64,000 bases of DNA, taken from Lachnospiraceae bacterium (lineage in GTDB: Bacteria; Bacillota; Clostridia; Lachnospirales; Lachnospiraceae). The notes beneath the pieces were generated by a model, which made no database searches, was not told where the DNA came from, and saw nothing but the letters and a program-made list of their open reading frames with translations. The stretch covers positions 1 through 64,000 of the forward strand of contig JAFZUY010000049.1 in the NCBI GenBank assembly GCA_017618075.1. Reading direction: 5' to 3'. Shown in pieces: positions 54,007-62,991 of the stretch (positions within the stretch are counted from its first letter, which is position 1; each line of letters starts with the position of its first letter). A program made the position numbers and the translations under genes.

Positions 54007-55086
54007 CTATTCCGCTCCTTTCATCGATACTCTTTGTCTGTTGCTTTTTATCTTTGCTATATATTTCTGGAATTTGCTCTTAATAACGGGAGAGCCGATT
54101 ACAACCAGTAGGATAATAACGATAGCTTTGTATGCTTTTACATCCGTGGAAGGAACCTTCATAGCATAAAGCGTAATGGTAAGCATCTGGATTACGTAAG
54201 CACCGATTATACTTCCGCTTATCTTAAACTTACCGCCTCCTAAGCTGTTACCGCCGATTGCAACCGCAAGGATGGCATCCATTTCGATATCAAGTAAAAG
54301 TGTCTCATGGTTGATAAGGCCGAGACGGCTGACACCGATGGTACCTGCAACTGCAACGCAAAGTCCTAAAATTATAAATGATAAAAGTTTAATAAATGTT
54401 GAATTGATACCGTTTAATCTTGCTGCGCTTCCGTTGATACCTACGGACTGTGTAAATAATCCGAGAGAGGTAAAATGGAATACAAGCACAAATATTATCG
54501 CTACGGCCGCAACGATTAATACTGGCGTGGGAATCGGAACTCCCGGGATAAAGCTTCCGATTGCATTGATAATCGGACTGCTGACTGTAGGTGTTGCACC
54601 TCCGTTAATCCAGTATGCTATCGAACGTCCGCACGTATACAGAATTAACGTCGCTATCATCGGCTGTATCTTAAACACCGAAACCAGTGTTCCGTTAAAT
54701 GCACCGAAGAGCATTGCAACCACACATGCGAAAAGGAATGCTGCGACAACGGTAAATCCCGTAATGTTGGGTGATGATTTAAGTATTTTTACAAAAGCAC
54801 TGCCTGCTATGGCTGCTGCAGCACCGACACTGATATCCTGTCCGCCGCATGCCGCGGTTACAAGCGTCATACCCATTGCAAGAACGGCAAGTTCGCTGGC
54901 ACCGTTTATAATACTGATTAAGTTTCCGGCAAGAACCATGTTTCCGTTGTTATTTAATGTAGTCTCAATGGAGAAAAACGACGGATCTCTTATCAGGTTA
55001 AAACCCACCAGAAACAAAATGGCTACAATTGGAATTGTGAGCTGGCCGAGGCCGCCTTTAAAGATTTTTTGAAATTTATCCTTCAT
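54007..55086 (-). CDS. Sugar ABC importer permease (YtfT/RbsC type)
   Basis: 359 aa, about ten helices, with GMTLVTAACGGQDISVGAAAAIAG and AVAIGGNSLGGGKFKISGSIIGA. It resembles YtfT, the first permease of galactofuranose importers. The ATG at 55086 follows GGAGGTGAG by eight bases and overlaps the ATPase gene by 11 bp. Sugar unknown, as permeases of this family are not specific by sequence. Confidence 0.87.
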   Translation of the reverse strand: MKDKFQKIFKGGLGQLTIPIVAILFLVGFNLIRDPSFFSIETTLNNNGNMVLAGNLISIINGASELAVLAMGMTLVTAACGGQDISVGAAAAIAGSAFVKILKSSPNITGFTVVAAFLFACVVAMLFGAFNGTLVSVFKIQPMIATLILYTCGRSIAYWINGGATPTVSSPIINAIGSFIPGVPIPTPVLIVAAVAIIFVLVFHFTSLGLFTQSVGINGSAARLNGINSTFIKLLSFIILGLCVAVAGTIGVSRLGLINHETLLLDIEMDAILAVAIGGNSLGGGKFKISGSIIGAYVIQMLTITLYAMKVPSTDVKAYKAIVIILLVVIGSPVIKSKFQKYIAKIKSNRQRVSMKGAE

Positions 55087-56587
55087 TCTGCGTCTCACCT
55101 CCGGCAATAGTCTTCATAACCTGGGCCTGATTCAGATCCTGCCCTTTTAATTCTCCGACAACATGTCTGTCTCTCATTACGATGAGACGCGAACATGTAC
55201 GAAGCATCTCTTCGACTTCGGACGAAATGAATGTTACGCTCACTCCGTCTTCGGCAAGTTTTAACACAAGTTTCTGAATTTCAAGTTTTGTACCTACGTC
55301 AATACCTCTGGTAGGCTCATCGAGGATGAGATAATCCGGATGGGTCAAAAGCCATCTCGCCAATATAACCTTCTGCTGATTGCCGCCGCTTAAAGATCCT
55401 ACAGGTGTCTCACGGCTTGCAGTCTTGATATTTAAAACTTTGATGTATTCATCCGCAAATGCTTCCGCTTCGCTTCTGGAAATGGGCTTAAAGAATCCCT
55501 TCATTACCTGAAGCGCGAGAATAATGTTTTCGCGAACGGAAAGCTCGGCTATAATACCGTCGCGCTTTCTGTCTTCGGCAAGATATCCTATGCCGTGTTT
55601 CATTGCGTCTACGGGCTTGGTAATCTTTACGTCTTCGCCCTTTATCTTAACAGTGCCTCCGGTAACTTTGTCGGCACCGAATATTGCTCTTACGCTCTCG
55701 CTTCGTCCCGAACCAAGCAGACCGGTGAAACCGTTAACTTCGCCTTTGTGAATACAGAAATCGAAAGGCATTGCATCGCTGCTGGATAGAGACTCAGCCT
55801 CATAAAATATATCTTTACTATCGTATTGTTTTTCTTCGATTTGTCCGAAATCGCTTAACTCATCGAGTTCCTTACCAATCATCTTGGCAACGAGATCGAC
55901 CTGAGGCAGATCCTCAATTAAATATTCACCAACAAGTTCACCGTTTCGAAGAACCGTAATGCGGTCGCATACCTCGTAAACCTGCTCAAGGAAGTGAGTA
56001 ACAAATATAATTCCTACACCCTGTTTTTTAAGATCTCTCATGAGATTGAAAAGCATATTAACTTCTTTGTCGTCCAAAGAAGATGTAGGTTCGTCCAAAA
56101 TAAGAACCTTACATTCCATATCCACCGCACGCGCAATTGCAACCATCTGCTGTACTGCAAGCGAACAGCTTCCGAGCTGCTGGGCTGCTCTGGCGGGAAT
56201 ACCGAGTTTTTCTAATATTTCATCTGCACGCTTTTCATAAAACTTATGTCTTACCAGTGTGCTTTCTTCACGGCCTATAAACATATTCTCCGCAACCGTA
56301 AGATTCGGGCAGAGAGTAATCTCCTGATAAACCGTACTGATACCTTTGTTCTGGGCATCCTGAGGAGAATGAATGGATACGTTCATTCCTTCAACGATAA
56401 TCTCGCCGCCGTCCATTCCGTAAACGCCCGTAAGGATCTTAATAAGTGTTGATTTTCCGGCACCGTTCTCTCCCATCAAAGCATGGATTTCACCTTTTCT
56501 TAAAGTAAAATCCACGTCGCTTAAGGCTTTAACACCCGGAAAAACTTTATTTATATGTCGCATCTGCAGTAATGTGGTATCCTGCAT
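55076..56587 (-). CDS. Sugar ABC importer ATPase with two nucleotide-binding domains
   Basis: 503 aa, two ABC domains in tandem. The first has Walker A GENGAGKST, LVLDEPTSS-type Walker B and SLAVQQMVAIARA; the second has a degenerate A-loop GLLGSGRSES, signature LSGGNQQK and LILDEPTRGID. This is the RbsA/MglA/YtfR architecture for simple sugars. The start at 56587 has GGAGGAACG upstream; the 66-base extension is rejected. It follows the binding protein by 85 bp. Confidence 0.94.
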   Translation of the reverse strand: MQDTTLLQMRHINKVFPGVKALSDVDFTLRKGEIHALMGENGAGKSTLIKILTGVYGMDGGEIIVEGMNVSIHSPQDAQNKGISTVYQEITLCPNLTVAENMFIGREESTLVRHKFYEKRADEILEKLGIPARAAQQLGSCSLAVQQMVAIARAVDMECKVLILDEPTSSLDDKEVNMLFNLMRDLKKQGVGIIFVTHFLEQVYEVCDRITVLRNGELVGEYLIEDLPQVDLVAKMIGKELDELSDFGQIEEKQYDSKDIFYEAESLSSSDAMPFDFCIHKGEVNGFTGLLGSGRSESVRAIFGADKVTGGTVKIKGEDVKITKPVDAMKHGIGYLAEDRKRDGIIAELSVRENIILALQVMKGFFKPISRSEAEAFADEYIKVLNIKTASRETPVGSLSGGNQQKVILARWLLTHPDYLILDEPTRGIDVGTKLEIQKLVLKLAEDGVSVTFISSEVEEMLRTCSRLIVMRDRHVVGELKGQDLNQAQVMKTIAGGETQNEG

Positions 56588-56672
56588 AAAACGTTCCTCC
56601 AAATATTGTTTTGGCGCAGCCGGGCTGATTATTTCACAGCCCAGCCACGCCATGTAGGTAGGTTCAATTTAA

Positions 56673-57659
56673 TTATTCGCCTAAACCGTATGTGTTGATG
56701 TCGTCATCTGTAAGAGTCTTAGCATCAAAACCTTTTTCTTCGTTGATAATCTTCTTGGTTGTAACTGTCTTCTTGCCCTGGATAATGTCGCTGATGATCT
56801 GTGCCTGGAAAGGTGAGCACTGTCCGTCATAGTTCCAGTTGCCGGCTTTTAATTCTCTTAAAGCCCACTTGTTGCAGTCAAAGCCCATAACAACAACTTT
56901 GCCGTTGATACCATGAGAGATACCTGCTTCGTCGAGAGCTGCTACAGCACCTTTAGCCATACCGTCGTTCTCTGCGTAGATTACGTTGAAGTCATCACCG
57001 CTGTTGATAACGGATTCAACGATCTTCTTAGCTTCTGCTTCGTCCCATGTAGCTGTCTGCTGAACAACCTTGTTCATCTTGCCTGATGCGAACTGAGCGT
57101 CAAGAGCACCTGTACGTCCGATCTGAGCGTCTGAACCCATAGCACCCTGGATATGGATTACGTTGTACTCGTCAAGGTTCTGAGAAAGTAACCATTCAAC
57201 TGCTGTATCGCCTTCTTTGCTCATGTCTGAAACAACTGCTGCTTCGTAAAGACTTTCGTCTACATCGATCATACGGTCGAAAAGGAATACTTTAATTCCG
57301 GCTTCTTTAGCTTTCTTTAAAACTTCATCCCAACCGGTTGTTTCTGCTGCTGAAATAAGCAGATAGTCAACACCTTCAGTGATAAATCCCTGAGCTGCCT
57401 GAAGCTGCTCATCGTTCTTTAAGCTGTAAGCTGTCTTAAGTTCATAACCGTTAGCTGCAGAGAAAACAGCTTCCATGTCCTTAACGTTAGCTTCACGGTA
57501 ACCTGATTCTGAAGGAGGGTTGTTTACAACACCAACCTTGATAGGTCCCTTTGATCCGCCTGAAGAACCTGTTCCGCCTCCTGTTGTACAAGCTGAGAAT
57601 AAAAGCGTTGTAACAAGTGAAGCAATGAGAAGTAACGACCCAAATTTTTTCTTTGTCAT
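56673..57659 (-). CDS. Sugar-binding lipoprotein of the ABC importer
   Basis: 328 aa. Signal peptide with lipobox LFSAC (Cys24), then a Gly/Ser linker and a periplasmic-binding-protein type I fold: IKVGVVNNPPSESGYREANV, an ISAAETTGWDEVLKKAKEAG hinge and YAENDGMAKGAVAALDEAG. It resembles the galactofuranose/ribose binder class but its first strand differs from YtfQ, so the sugar is uncertain. GGAGG ribosome-binding site, and its own promoter overlaps the upstream terminator. Confidence 0.85.
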   Translation of the reverse strand: MTKKKFGSLLLIASLVTTLLFSACTTGGGTGSSGGSKGPIKVGVVNNPPSESGYREANVKDMEAVFSAANGYELKTAYSLKNDEQLQAAQGFITEGVDYLLISAAETTGWDEVLKKAKEAGIKVFLFDRMIDVDESLYEAAVVSDMSKEGDTAVEWLLSQNLDEYNVIHIQGAMGSDAQIGRTGALDAQFASGKMNKVVQQTATWDEAEAKKIVESVINSGDDFNVIYAENDGMAKGAVAALDEAGISHGINGKVVVMGFDCNKWALRELKAGNWNYDGQCSPFQAQIISDIIQGKKTVTTKKIINEEKGFDAKTLTDDDINTYGLGE

Positions 57660-57707
57660 CTTATTTTTTCCTCCTTATAATTTGTCGCACCGCGACTGTT
57701 TAACTGA

Positions 57708-57736
57708 ATGATAGAGCATAAAAAAAAGAAGGTAAA
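57708..57736 (-). promoter_or_regulatory. Promoter of the sugar importer operon
   Basis: Minus-strand TTTACC (57731-57736), 17 bases, TATCAT (57708-57713). It overlaps the T run of the terminator at 57719-57782. A GTCGC/GCGAC palindrome lies in the leader (57684-57696). The -35 box is poor, as expected for an activator-dependent promoter. Confidence 0.5.
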
Positions 57737-57782
57737 TCAAGCATCATACCGACTTGGTTGAATATAATCCTGATTTGCCTTC
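57719..57782 (-). terminator. Terminator of the YesM/YesN operon
   Basis: Minus-strand arms GAAGGcAAATCA and TGATTTaCCTTC (one mismatch) around a 40-base loop, followed by eight T or more. It divides the regulator operon from the importer operon. Confidence 0.72.
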
Positions 57783-57810
57783 ACTTTTTTAAAAACAGTT
57801 AAAAATTATT

Positions 57811-59064
57811 TTATTCCGGTTGATTTTGATACTGCGAACGATAATCCGACGGCGTCATTCCGACATTTTTCTTAAAGATATAACTGAAATAATGGGAATC
57901 GTTGTATCCTATCTCCGTTGCTATCTGAGAACTTTTAAGATTGCTAGTCTTTAAAAGTTCTTTAGCTTTGCTTAGTCTTAAATATATAAGATATTCCGTA
58001 AACGACTGACCGGTTGTCTGAGAAAAAACGGTAGAAAATCTGCTCTTACTCATATTAACCGCTTTTGCGACATCCTGAAGCATCAGGTTCGCATTGGAAT
58101 AATTGGAAGACATATATAATTTGGCTTCGCTTATAACCGAAGGCACTTTTTCATCGGACACTTCGCCCATTTCCCTTACTCCTAAAATAACCGCACGCTC
58201 GTCTTTTCTTTCTGCAAGAAGGTGTCTTATATGTCTTGCGGTTTTAAAGCTCTGGAATATTTTCTCGGGATCATCGACTATTTCGCCGATACCCACACGA
58301 ATATCCTTACACTCGGATCTTTCGAGTTCCTGTGATAAAGATGTGGCTACGGCATATGCTCTCTCTTCCGCATCTTCTGCGGTATCTCCTAAAACAAGCA
58401 GTCTTGTACCTGTACGGCTTGCGGATGCATTCACTATTCCGCCGCTGCTTTCCGCTAAAAGAGCAGCCGCTTCCTGGCCTGTACCCGTAGGTGAAAAAGC
58501 CGCGTCAATAACAACGTAAAAATGAGCAGGCACGGGACATCCCATGCTGCGAAGCTGTTTCAAAACATTGTGCGCATCCTCTAATGCGGTTTCATCGGAG
58601 AAAAGAGAACCTATGAGCTTTTCTTTTAGGAACTTGCCTCCGTCCTCCATTCTTGCACGAAGGCTGGCTGCATGCTCGAGAGTTTTTCTTTCTTCTTTTA
58701 ACTGTGCGCTTACCTTATCAAGTGCCTCTCTTAAATCTGCGGAATTAATCGGTTTTAAAAGATATTCTCTGACTCCGAGTTTGATGCACTGTCTTGCATA
58801 CTCAAATTCATCGTAACCGCTTAAAACTATAATGCCTATCCAGGGCATCTGGCTCTTTAATTCCCTGCAGAGTTCCAGTCCGTCCATAAAAGGCATTTTT
58901 ATATCCGTAATAACAATATCCGGGTTGGTGTCGCGAATAATCGGAAGCGCCATCTCTCCGTCAGGTGCTTCTCCGACAAGCGAATAAGGAGTATCTTCCC
59001 AGGGGAAAGATTCTCTTATTCCTTCTCTTATTACTATTTCATCATCAACCAGAAATACTTTCAT
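57811..59064 (-). CDS. AraC-type response regulator (YesN family)
   Basis: 417 aa. Receiver domain 1-120 with acidic pocket VDDE and phosphorylation site VITDIKMP (Asp55 or close), a 170-residue linker domain, and a C-terminal AraC double helix-turn-helix with TGQSFTEYLIYLRLSKAKELL and IATEIGYNDSHYFSYIFKKN. It is the partner of the kinase at 59045-60514; the genes overlap by 20 bp. The likely target is the importer promoter at 57708. Confidence 0.93.
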   Translation of the reverse strand: MKVFLVDDEIVIREGIRESFPWEDTPYSLVGEAPDGEMALPIIRDTNPDIVITDIKMPFMDGLELCRELKSQMPWIGIIVLSGYDEFEYARQCIKLGVREYLLKPINSADLREALDKVSAQLKEERKTLEHAASLRARMEDGGKFLKEKLIGSLFSDETALEDAHNVLKQLRSMGCPVPAHFYVVIDAAFSPTGTGQEAAALLAESSGGIVNASASRTGTRLLVLGDTAEDAEERAYAVATSLSQELERSECKDIRVGIGEIVDDPEKIFQSFKTARHIRHLLAERKDERAVILGVREMGEVSDEKVPSVISEAKLYMSSNYSNANLMLQDVAKAVNMSKSRFSTVFSQTTGQSFTEYLIYLRLSKAKELLKTSNLKSSQIATEIGYNDSHYFSYIFKKNVGMTPSDYRSQYQNQPE

Positions 59065-60514
59065 GTTCCGATATCTCCTCTTTCGTTCTGAAAGGTACCT
59101 TAAAGCTTACCTTTGTACCTTCCGAATTACTTTCTATCATAAGTCCGTCTGTCTGGTTATAGTACAGACGTATACGCATATTTACATTTACAAGGCCGAA
59201 ACCGCCTCCGCCGCCCTCGCTGACCGAAGGCTGGCCTTTTTTCATTCTTTCGTTCAATGCTTCAAGCTGTTCTGCCGTCATTCCCGAACCTGTATCGGAA
59301 ACGGAGAAAACCAGATATCCGTCTTCGGCTTTGCCCTCAACTTTAATCATACCGCCGCCACGTTTGATTTTAATACCGTGGTAGAGAGCATTTTCGATTA
59401 AAGGCTGAAGCATCAGCTTAAGCATATAGTATTCACCGATTTCATCGGGAATATTGATTTCATATTTCATAATATCGCGGTATCTTGTCTGCTGAATCTT
59501 AAGATAACCTTCGATATGTTTTTTCTCCTGACTGATGGGAATCCAGTCGGCACCGGACGAAAGGCTGATTCTGAAGAAATCGCTTAACGCACTTGTAAGC
59601 TGGATAACTTCATCTTTCTCGCCTGCTTCTGCCTTCCATACAATAGCATCAAGCGTGTTGTAAAGGAAGTGTGGATTTATCTGTGCCTGAAGAGTTCTAA
59701 GCTCTGCCTTTCTTAATCGCTTGGCATCGAGTTCACTCTTTTTCATCATGGCTTCCAGATCGTCGGCCATGGAATTAACCTGCTTGGTAAGGTTTCTTAG
59801 CTCGGTAACATCCGTGTCCGGAAGTCTCGCATCAAGAGTACCTTCTGCTAAAAGAGCCGTTACCTTTTCGAGTTCTTCGATGGGCTGTCTGACAAAGAAT
59901 GCAGTCTTTTTCATTGATCTGTTTCTGAACCATATCGCGAGAATAACTATGATTACTTCGGCAGCGGCAGTAATAATGATAACCCATAAAAGACTGATAC
60001 TCATCTTAGCGGAAGATTCGATTTCTTTGGCTACATATTCGTTTAACATACTGTCGACGAGCGCAGCAACGTCTCTGACTTCAACCAGCACTGCTTCGTT
60101 TTCAACTACCGGAACCTGCTTGTCAATATTGTCTCTTATGATATCGACATAATTTTCCAGCGTTTCCATAGTACGGCCTGCGACCATAAGAGAAAGCCGG
60201 TTCTCTTCGCTCGTTTCTTCGGAAATTCTTTCAACCGTATCCTCAACATCATGCATCATGACATAGATTTTGCTCTCCGCAAAAGTCTCACGTCCGCTTA
60301 TGATGTTCCATGCAGCTCCGGGAATGTCTTCCGCAACAACGGTTTTAAGGCCTGCTATTGTTTCCATTCTCTGAATGGAGCTGTGATATTTATACGCGTA
60401 AAAAAGCATCAGTAAAAGACTGATAATAATGGGGAACACAAGCATGAGAACGATTCTGTGGGATAGATCGTTTATTCGCCCGAGTATGCTTTTTTCTTTT
60501 CCTGCTCTTTTCAT
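59045..60514 (-). CDS. Sensor histidine kinase (YesM/LytS family)
   Basis: 489 aa. Membrane helix at about 20-40, an outer helical sensor (40-175), a second helix near 175-195, HAMP (about 200-255), then QAQINPHFLYNTLDAIVW with the phosphorylated His and an HATPase domain with DTGSGM and GGFGLVNV. The ATG at 60514 overlaps the stop of the binding-protein gene (TGATG) and has AGAGGA upstream. The outer domain is small, consistent with sensing through a bound partner such as the neighbouring lipoprotein. Confidence 0.92.
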   Translation of the reverse strand: MKRAGKEKSILGRINDLSHRIVLMLVFPIIISLLLMLFYAYKYHSSIQRMETIAGLKTVVAEDIPGAAWNIISGRETFAESKIYVMMHDVEDTVERISEETSEENRLSLMVAGRTMETLENYVDIIRDNIDKQVPVVENEAVLVEVRDVAALVDSMLNEYVAKEIESSAKMSISLLWVIIITAAAEVIIVILAIWFRNRSMKKTAFFVRQPIEELEKVTALLAEGTLDARLPDTDVTELRNLTKQVNSMADDLEAMMKKSELDAKRLRKAELRTLQAQINPHFLYNTLDAIVWKAEAGEKDEVIQLTSALSDFFRISLSSGADWIPISQEKKHIEGYLKIQQTRYRDIMKYEINIPDEIGEYYMLKLMLQPLIENALYHGIKIKRGGGMIKVEGKAEDGYLVFSVSDTGSGMTAEQLEALNERMKKGQPSVSEGGGGGFGLVNVNMRIRLYYNQTDGLMIESNSEGTKVSFKVPFRTKEEISEHESISG

Positions 60515-61512
60515 CAATATCCTCTGTCGGGAATCTTCGAGGTATCCTGCTCATCCGAGAAAACCTGTTCTACAGGATGGATAACTTCGTTAACTTCTTC
60601 GCCCGCTTTAAGTTTGATTGCGGTCTCCATTACTTCTTTGCCAAGCTTGGGAGTACATTCAACCACGCAGTTAATTCTGCCTTCTTTTAAAACATCGATG
60701 GCTTCCTGACCGCCGTCGATTGAAATAATAATTATGTCTTTGCCCGGAACAAAACCTGCCTTTTCAATCTCAGGCAGTGCACCGAGTGTCATTTCGTCAT
60801 TGTGAGAATAAATAACGTCGATATCGTCTCCATATGTGTCAAGCAGATATCTCATACACTCTGCACCGCGGCTCTTTAAGAAGTCGCCGTCAATGCTTTC
60901 AAGAATCGTCATTCTGCTGTCGTTGGCAATTGCATCCGCAAAGCCTGCCTGACGCTGTCTCATGGGTGTTGAATTTTCAGTACCGGTAATTTCAACGATA
61001 TTTACATGCTCAAGTCCGAGGCTGTCTGCTTTTCTAATAAGGTACTCACCTGCCATCACGCCTTCGTTATAAAAGTCCGCGCCGATAAGACATGTGGTAA
61101 GGCCTTCCTTCTGAGTGCTTATATCTCTGTCAACAAGGATAACGGGTATTCCTGCATCCTTAGCTTCTGTAAGCACATTGTCCCACCCCTCTTCGACTAT
61201 GGGCGAGAAAGCAATAACATCAACCTTGTATGCAATAAATCTTCTGATAGCGGCGATCTGGTTTTCCTGCTTCTGATTGGCATTTTCAAACATCAGATTA
61301 ACGCCGTAGTTTTCCGCCTGATCTTCTATATCTTTCGTATTGCCGATTCTCCACGCACTCTCGGAACCAATCTGCGAAAAGCCTAAAATAAGACTCGAAT
61401 CGCTTTCCTGACCAGAGCCTTTGGTACAGCCCGCAAACATCATAAAAGACATAATCAGACCCAGGGACGTGCATAATATTCTTTTTAATAACCCTTTTTT
61501 AACAGTTCCCAT
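60514..61512 (-). CDS. YtfQ-like sugar-binding lipoprotein in a sensing operon
   Basis: 332 aa. Lipobox FAGC near residue 28 after a signal peptide. The body closely follows YtfQ: LGFSQIGSESAWRIGNT, ANQKQENQIAAIRRFI and FSPIVEEGWDNVLTEAKDAG. The ATG at 61512 is chosen because GAGGA precedes it by about eight bases, unlike the ATG five codons earlier. Since the importer has its own binding protein, this one probably presents a sugar such as galactofuranose to the histidine kinase whose gene it overlaps. Confidence 0.85.
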   Translation of the reverse strand: MGTVKKGLLKRILCTSLGLIMSFMMFAGCTKGSGQESDSSLILGFSQIGSESAWRIGNTKDIEDQAENYGVNLMFENANQKQENQIAAIRRFIAYKVDVIAFSPIVEEGWDNVLTEAKDAGIPVILVDRDISTQKEGLTTCLIGADFYNEGVMAGEYLIRKADSLGLEHVNIVEITGTENSTPMRQRQAGFADAIANDSRMTILESIDGDFLKSRGAECMRYLLDTYGDDIDVIYSHNDEMTLGALPEIEKAGFVPGKDIIIISIDGGQEAIDVLKEGRINCVVECTPKLGKEVMETAIKLKAGEEVNEVIHPVEQVFSDEQDTSKIPDRGY

Positions 61513-61555
61513 ATCATTTTTCCTCATAAAAAGCGGAATTCATTTTCCACATAAA

Positions 61556-61584
61556 AGTATATATTGAAAAGGTTTATTTGTCTT
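61556..61584 (-). promoter_or_regulatory. Candidate promoter of the sensing operon
   Basis: Minus-strand AAGACA (61579-61584), 17 bases, TATACT (61556-61561). The -35 has two mismatches and lies across the end of the flavoprotein gene. Confidence 0.4.
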
Positions 61585-62917
61585 TAATAACTTTTTTAAA
61601 CGGCATCAGCATTCCGTCGGTCATCTTGCCGTTCATTTTCTTTTTAAGTTTAGGATTTCTCATCATACCGCCGACTAAGTACATTGCAAGCATTGCGCCT
61701 TTTTTCTTCTGCGGGAAATCATAGAATTTATGCTTCTTATAGAACTTATGGTCCTCTCTCATCAGACCCTGCATCTGCCAGATAAGATCTCTGAAAATCT
61801 TCATGCCGCCGACACCGTAAAAGTTCTTCGGAGGAAGATATTTTTTATCAATGATATAGCAGAGTGATTCTGCGAGCTTGTCAATCTCTTTGTCGGGATT
61901 GTACTGGTTGCTTGCAACTCCTGCCAAGGTATTGCCGCCGACCTGAGCTCTTGCTTCCATCAAGAGGCGAAGGTTTTCTTCCGCATCAAGATTGCCGTCA
62001 ACCAGATATCCGACGGGCTTGCCCATCGTAACCGTACGGTGGCCGTTGCAGAACTGTCTGTCGTCAAACATCTTAAAGCGGTAACCCATGCTGTGATCTT
62101 TTATGGTATATGCATAAACCGTGGCATCCGCTGTCTGAATGTTGTCTCTTAAGAATGAATCAAATCCGTCCTTGTAAATGCATTTGCCGTCTGCCGCGCA
62201 GTTAAAGCATCCCAGACATCCGCCCGTAAAAGGAAACTCCGCGATATTAACAATTTCGGTCTCGCAGGGAAGAACGTTTTTAAGTCTTTCGCACATGTTT
62301 TCAAGACGGTTGTCGGTTGAATTGGAATAGTCTGCAACTATTACGATTCTTTTAGGAGCTTTAGCATCAATTACCTTTCCGACAGGATTTGTTTTCTTTA
62401 ATTTCACAGGCTTCTTAACCTGAGGCAGGTCTTGTGAAAAGCCTTTTTTAATATTCCATAAAACAAATTCAAAGAAAGACAATGCTTCCTTCTGACCCTT
62501 GTCATGAAGCAGATCTTCCATGTCTGCAGAAAGTCCGCGGATTACCTTAAAGCCCATGTCCGCGCAGTTTTCTTCTATGAAATTGTGCGCGGTAATATCA
62601 TAAAAGTGAAGCGATGTGCTTACCTGGGTTGCGTATTTGCCCGTAAAATCAATGCCGCTCTCCTTCATCATTTCAACAAAACGGTGAAGCTGCGAAGGCA
62701 CTAAAAATGTGTAAACGGGATAACAGAAAATAACCAGATCGGCAGCCTTTAAGGGCGCTGTCCAGAAATCTTTGTCTGTTTCCATTTTTCTAATCTGCTG
62801 GCCTACATGAAGCACTTTGTATTTATGGTCGGGAAAATGTTTTTTGATGTAACGAAGCGTGCATAAAGTGATACTGTTTTTGCCGGTCGGTGAACCGTTA
62901 ACAATGAGAATATTCAT
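61574..62917 (-). CDS. Double flavodoxin-like NAD(P)H-dependent oxidoreductase
   Basis: 447 aa. Two flavodoxin-like halves: the first begins ILIVNGSPTGKNSIT (FMN phosphate loop) with FCYPVYTFLVPSQLHRF; the second begins near residue 199 with IVIVADYSNSTDNRLE and has GCLGCFNCAADGKCIYKDG (about 233-251), a cysteine cluster like that of iron-sulfur flavoproteins. The second phosphate loop is less canonical. The basic C-terminal 60 residues form no known domain. Redox partner unknown. AGAGGG precedes the ATG. It follows the proC terminator by about 25 bp. Confidence 0.75.
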   Translation of the reverse strand: MNILIVNGSPTGKNSITLCTLRYIKKHFPDHKYKVLHVGQQIRKMETDKDFWTAPLKAADLVIFCYPVYTFLVPSQLHRFVEMMKESGIDFTGKYATQVSTSLHFYDITAHNFIEENCADMGFKVIRGLSADMEDLLHDKGQKEALSFFEFVLWNIKKGFSQDLPQVKKPVKLKKTNPVGKVIDAKAPKRIVIVADYSNSTDNRLENMCERLKNVLPCETEIVNIAEFPFTGGCLGCFNCAADGKCIYKDGFDSFLRDNIQTADATVYAYTIKDHSMGYRFKMFDDRQFCNGHRTVTMGKPVGYLVDGNLDAEENLRLLMEARAQVGGNTLAGVASNQYNPDKEIDKLAESLCYIIDKKYLPPKNFYGVGGMKIFRDLIWQMQGLMREDHKFYKKHKFYDFPQKKKGAMLAMYLVGGMMRNPKLKKKMNGKMTDGMLMPFKKVIKDK

Positions 62918-62940
62918 AACCCTCTCCCCTCATAAAAGAA

Positions 62941-62976
62941 AAATAAAAATACCAGGCACCCGCAGGCGCCCGGTAT
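62941..62976 (-). terminator. proC terminator
   Basis: Minus-strand ACCGGGCGCC/GGTGCCTGGT with U-G pairs (62951-62960 with 62965-62974), loop TGCG, then T-rich sequence. Confidence 0.8.
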
Positions 62977-62991
62977 AAAAAACAAAAATAA

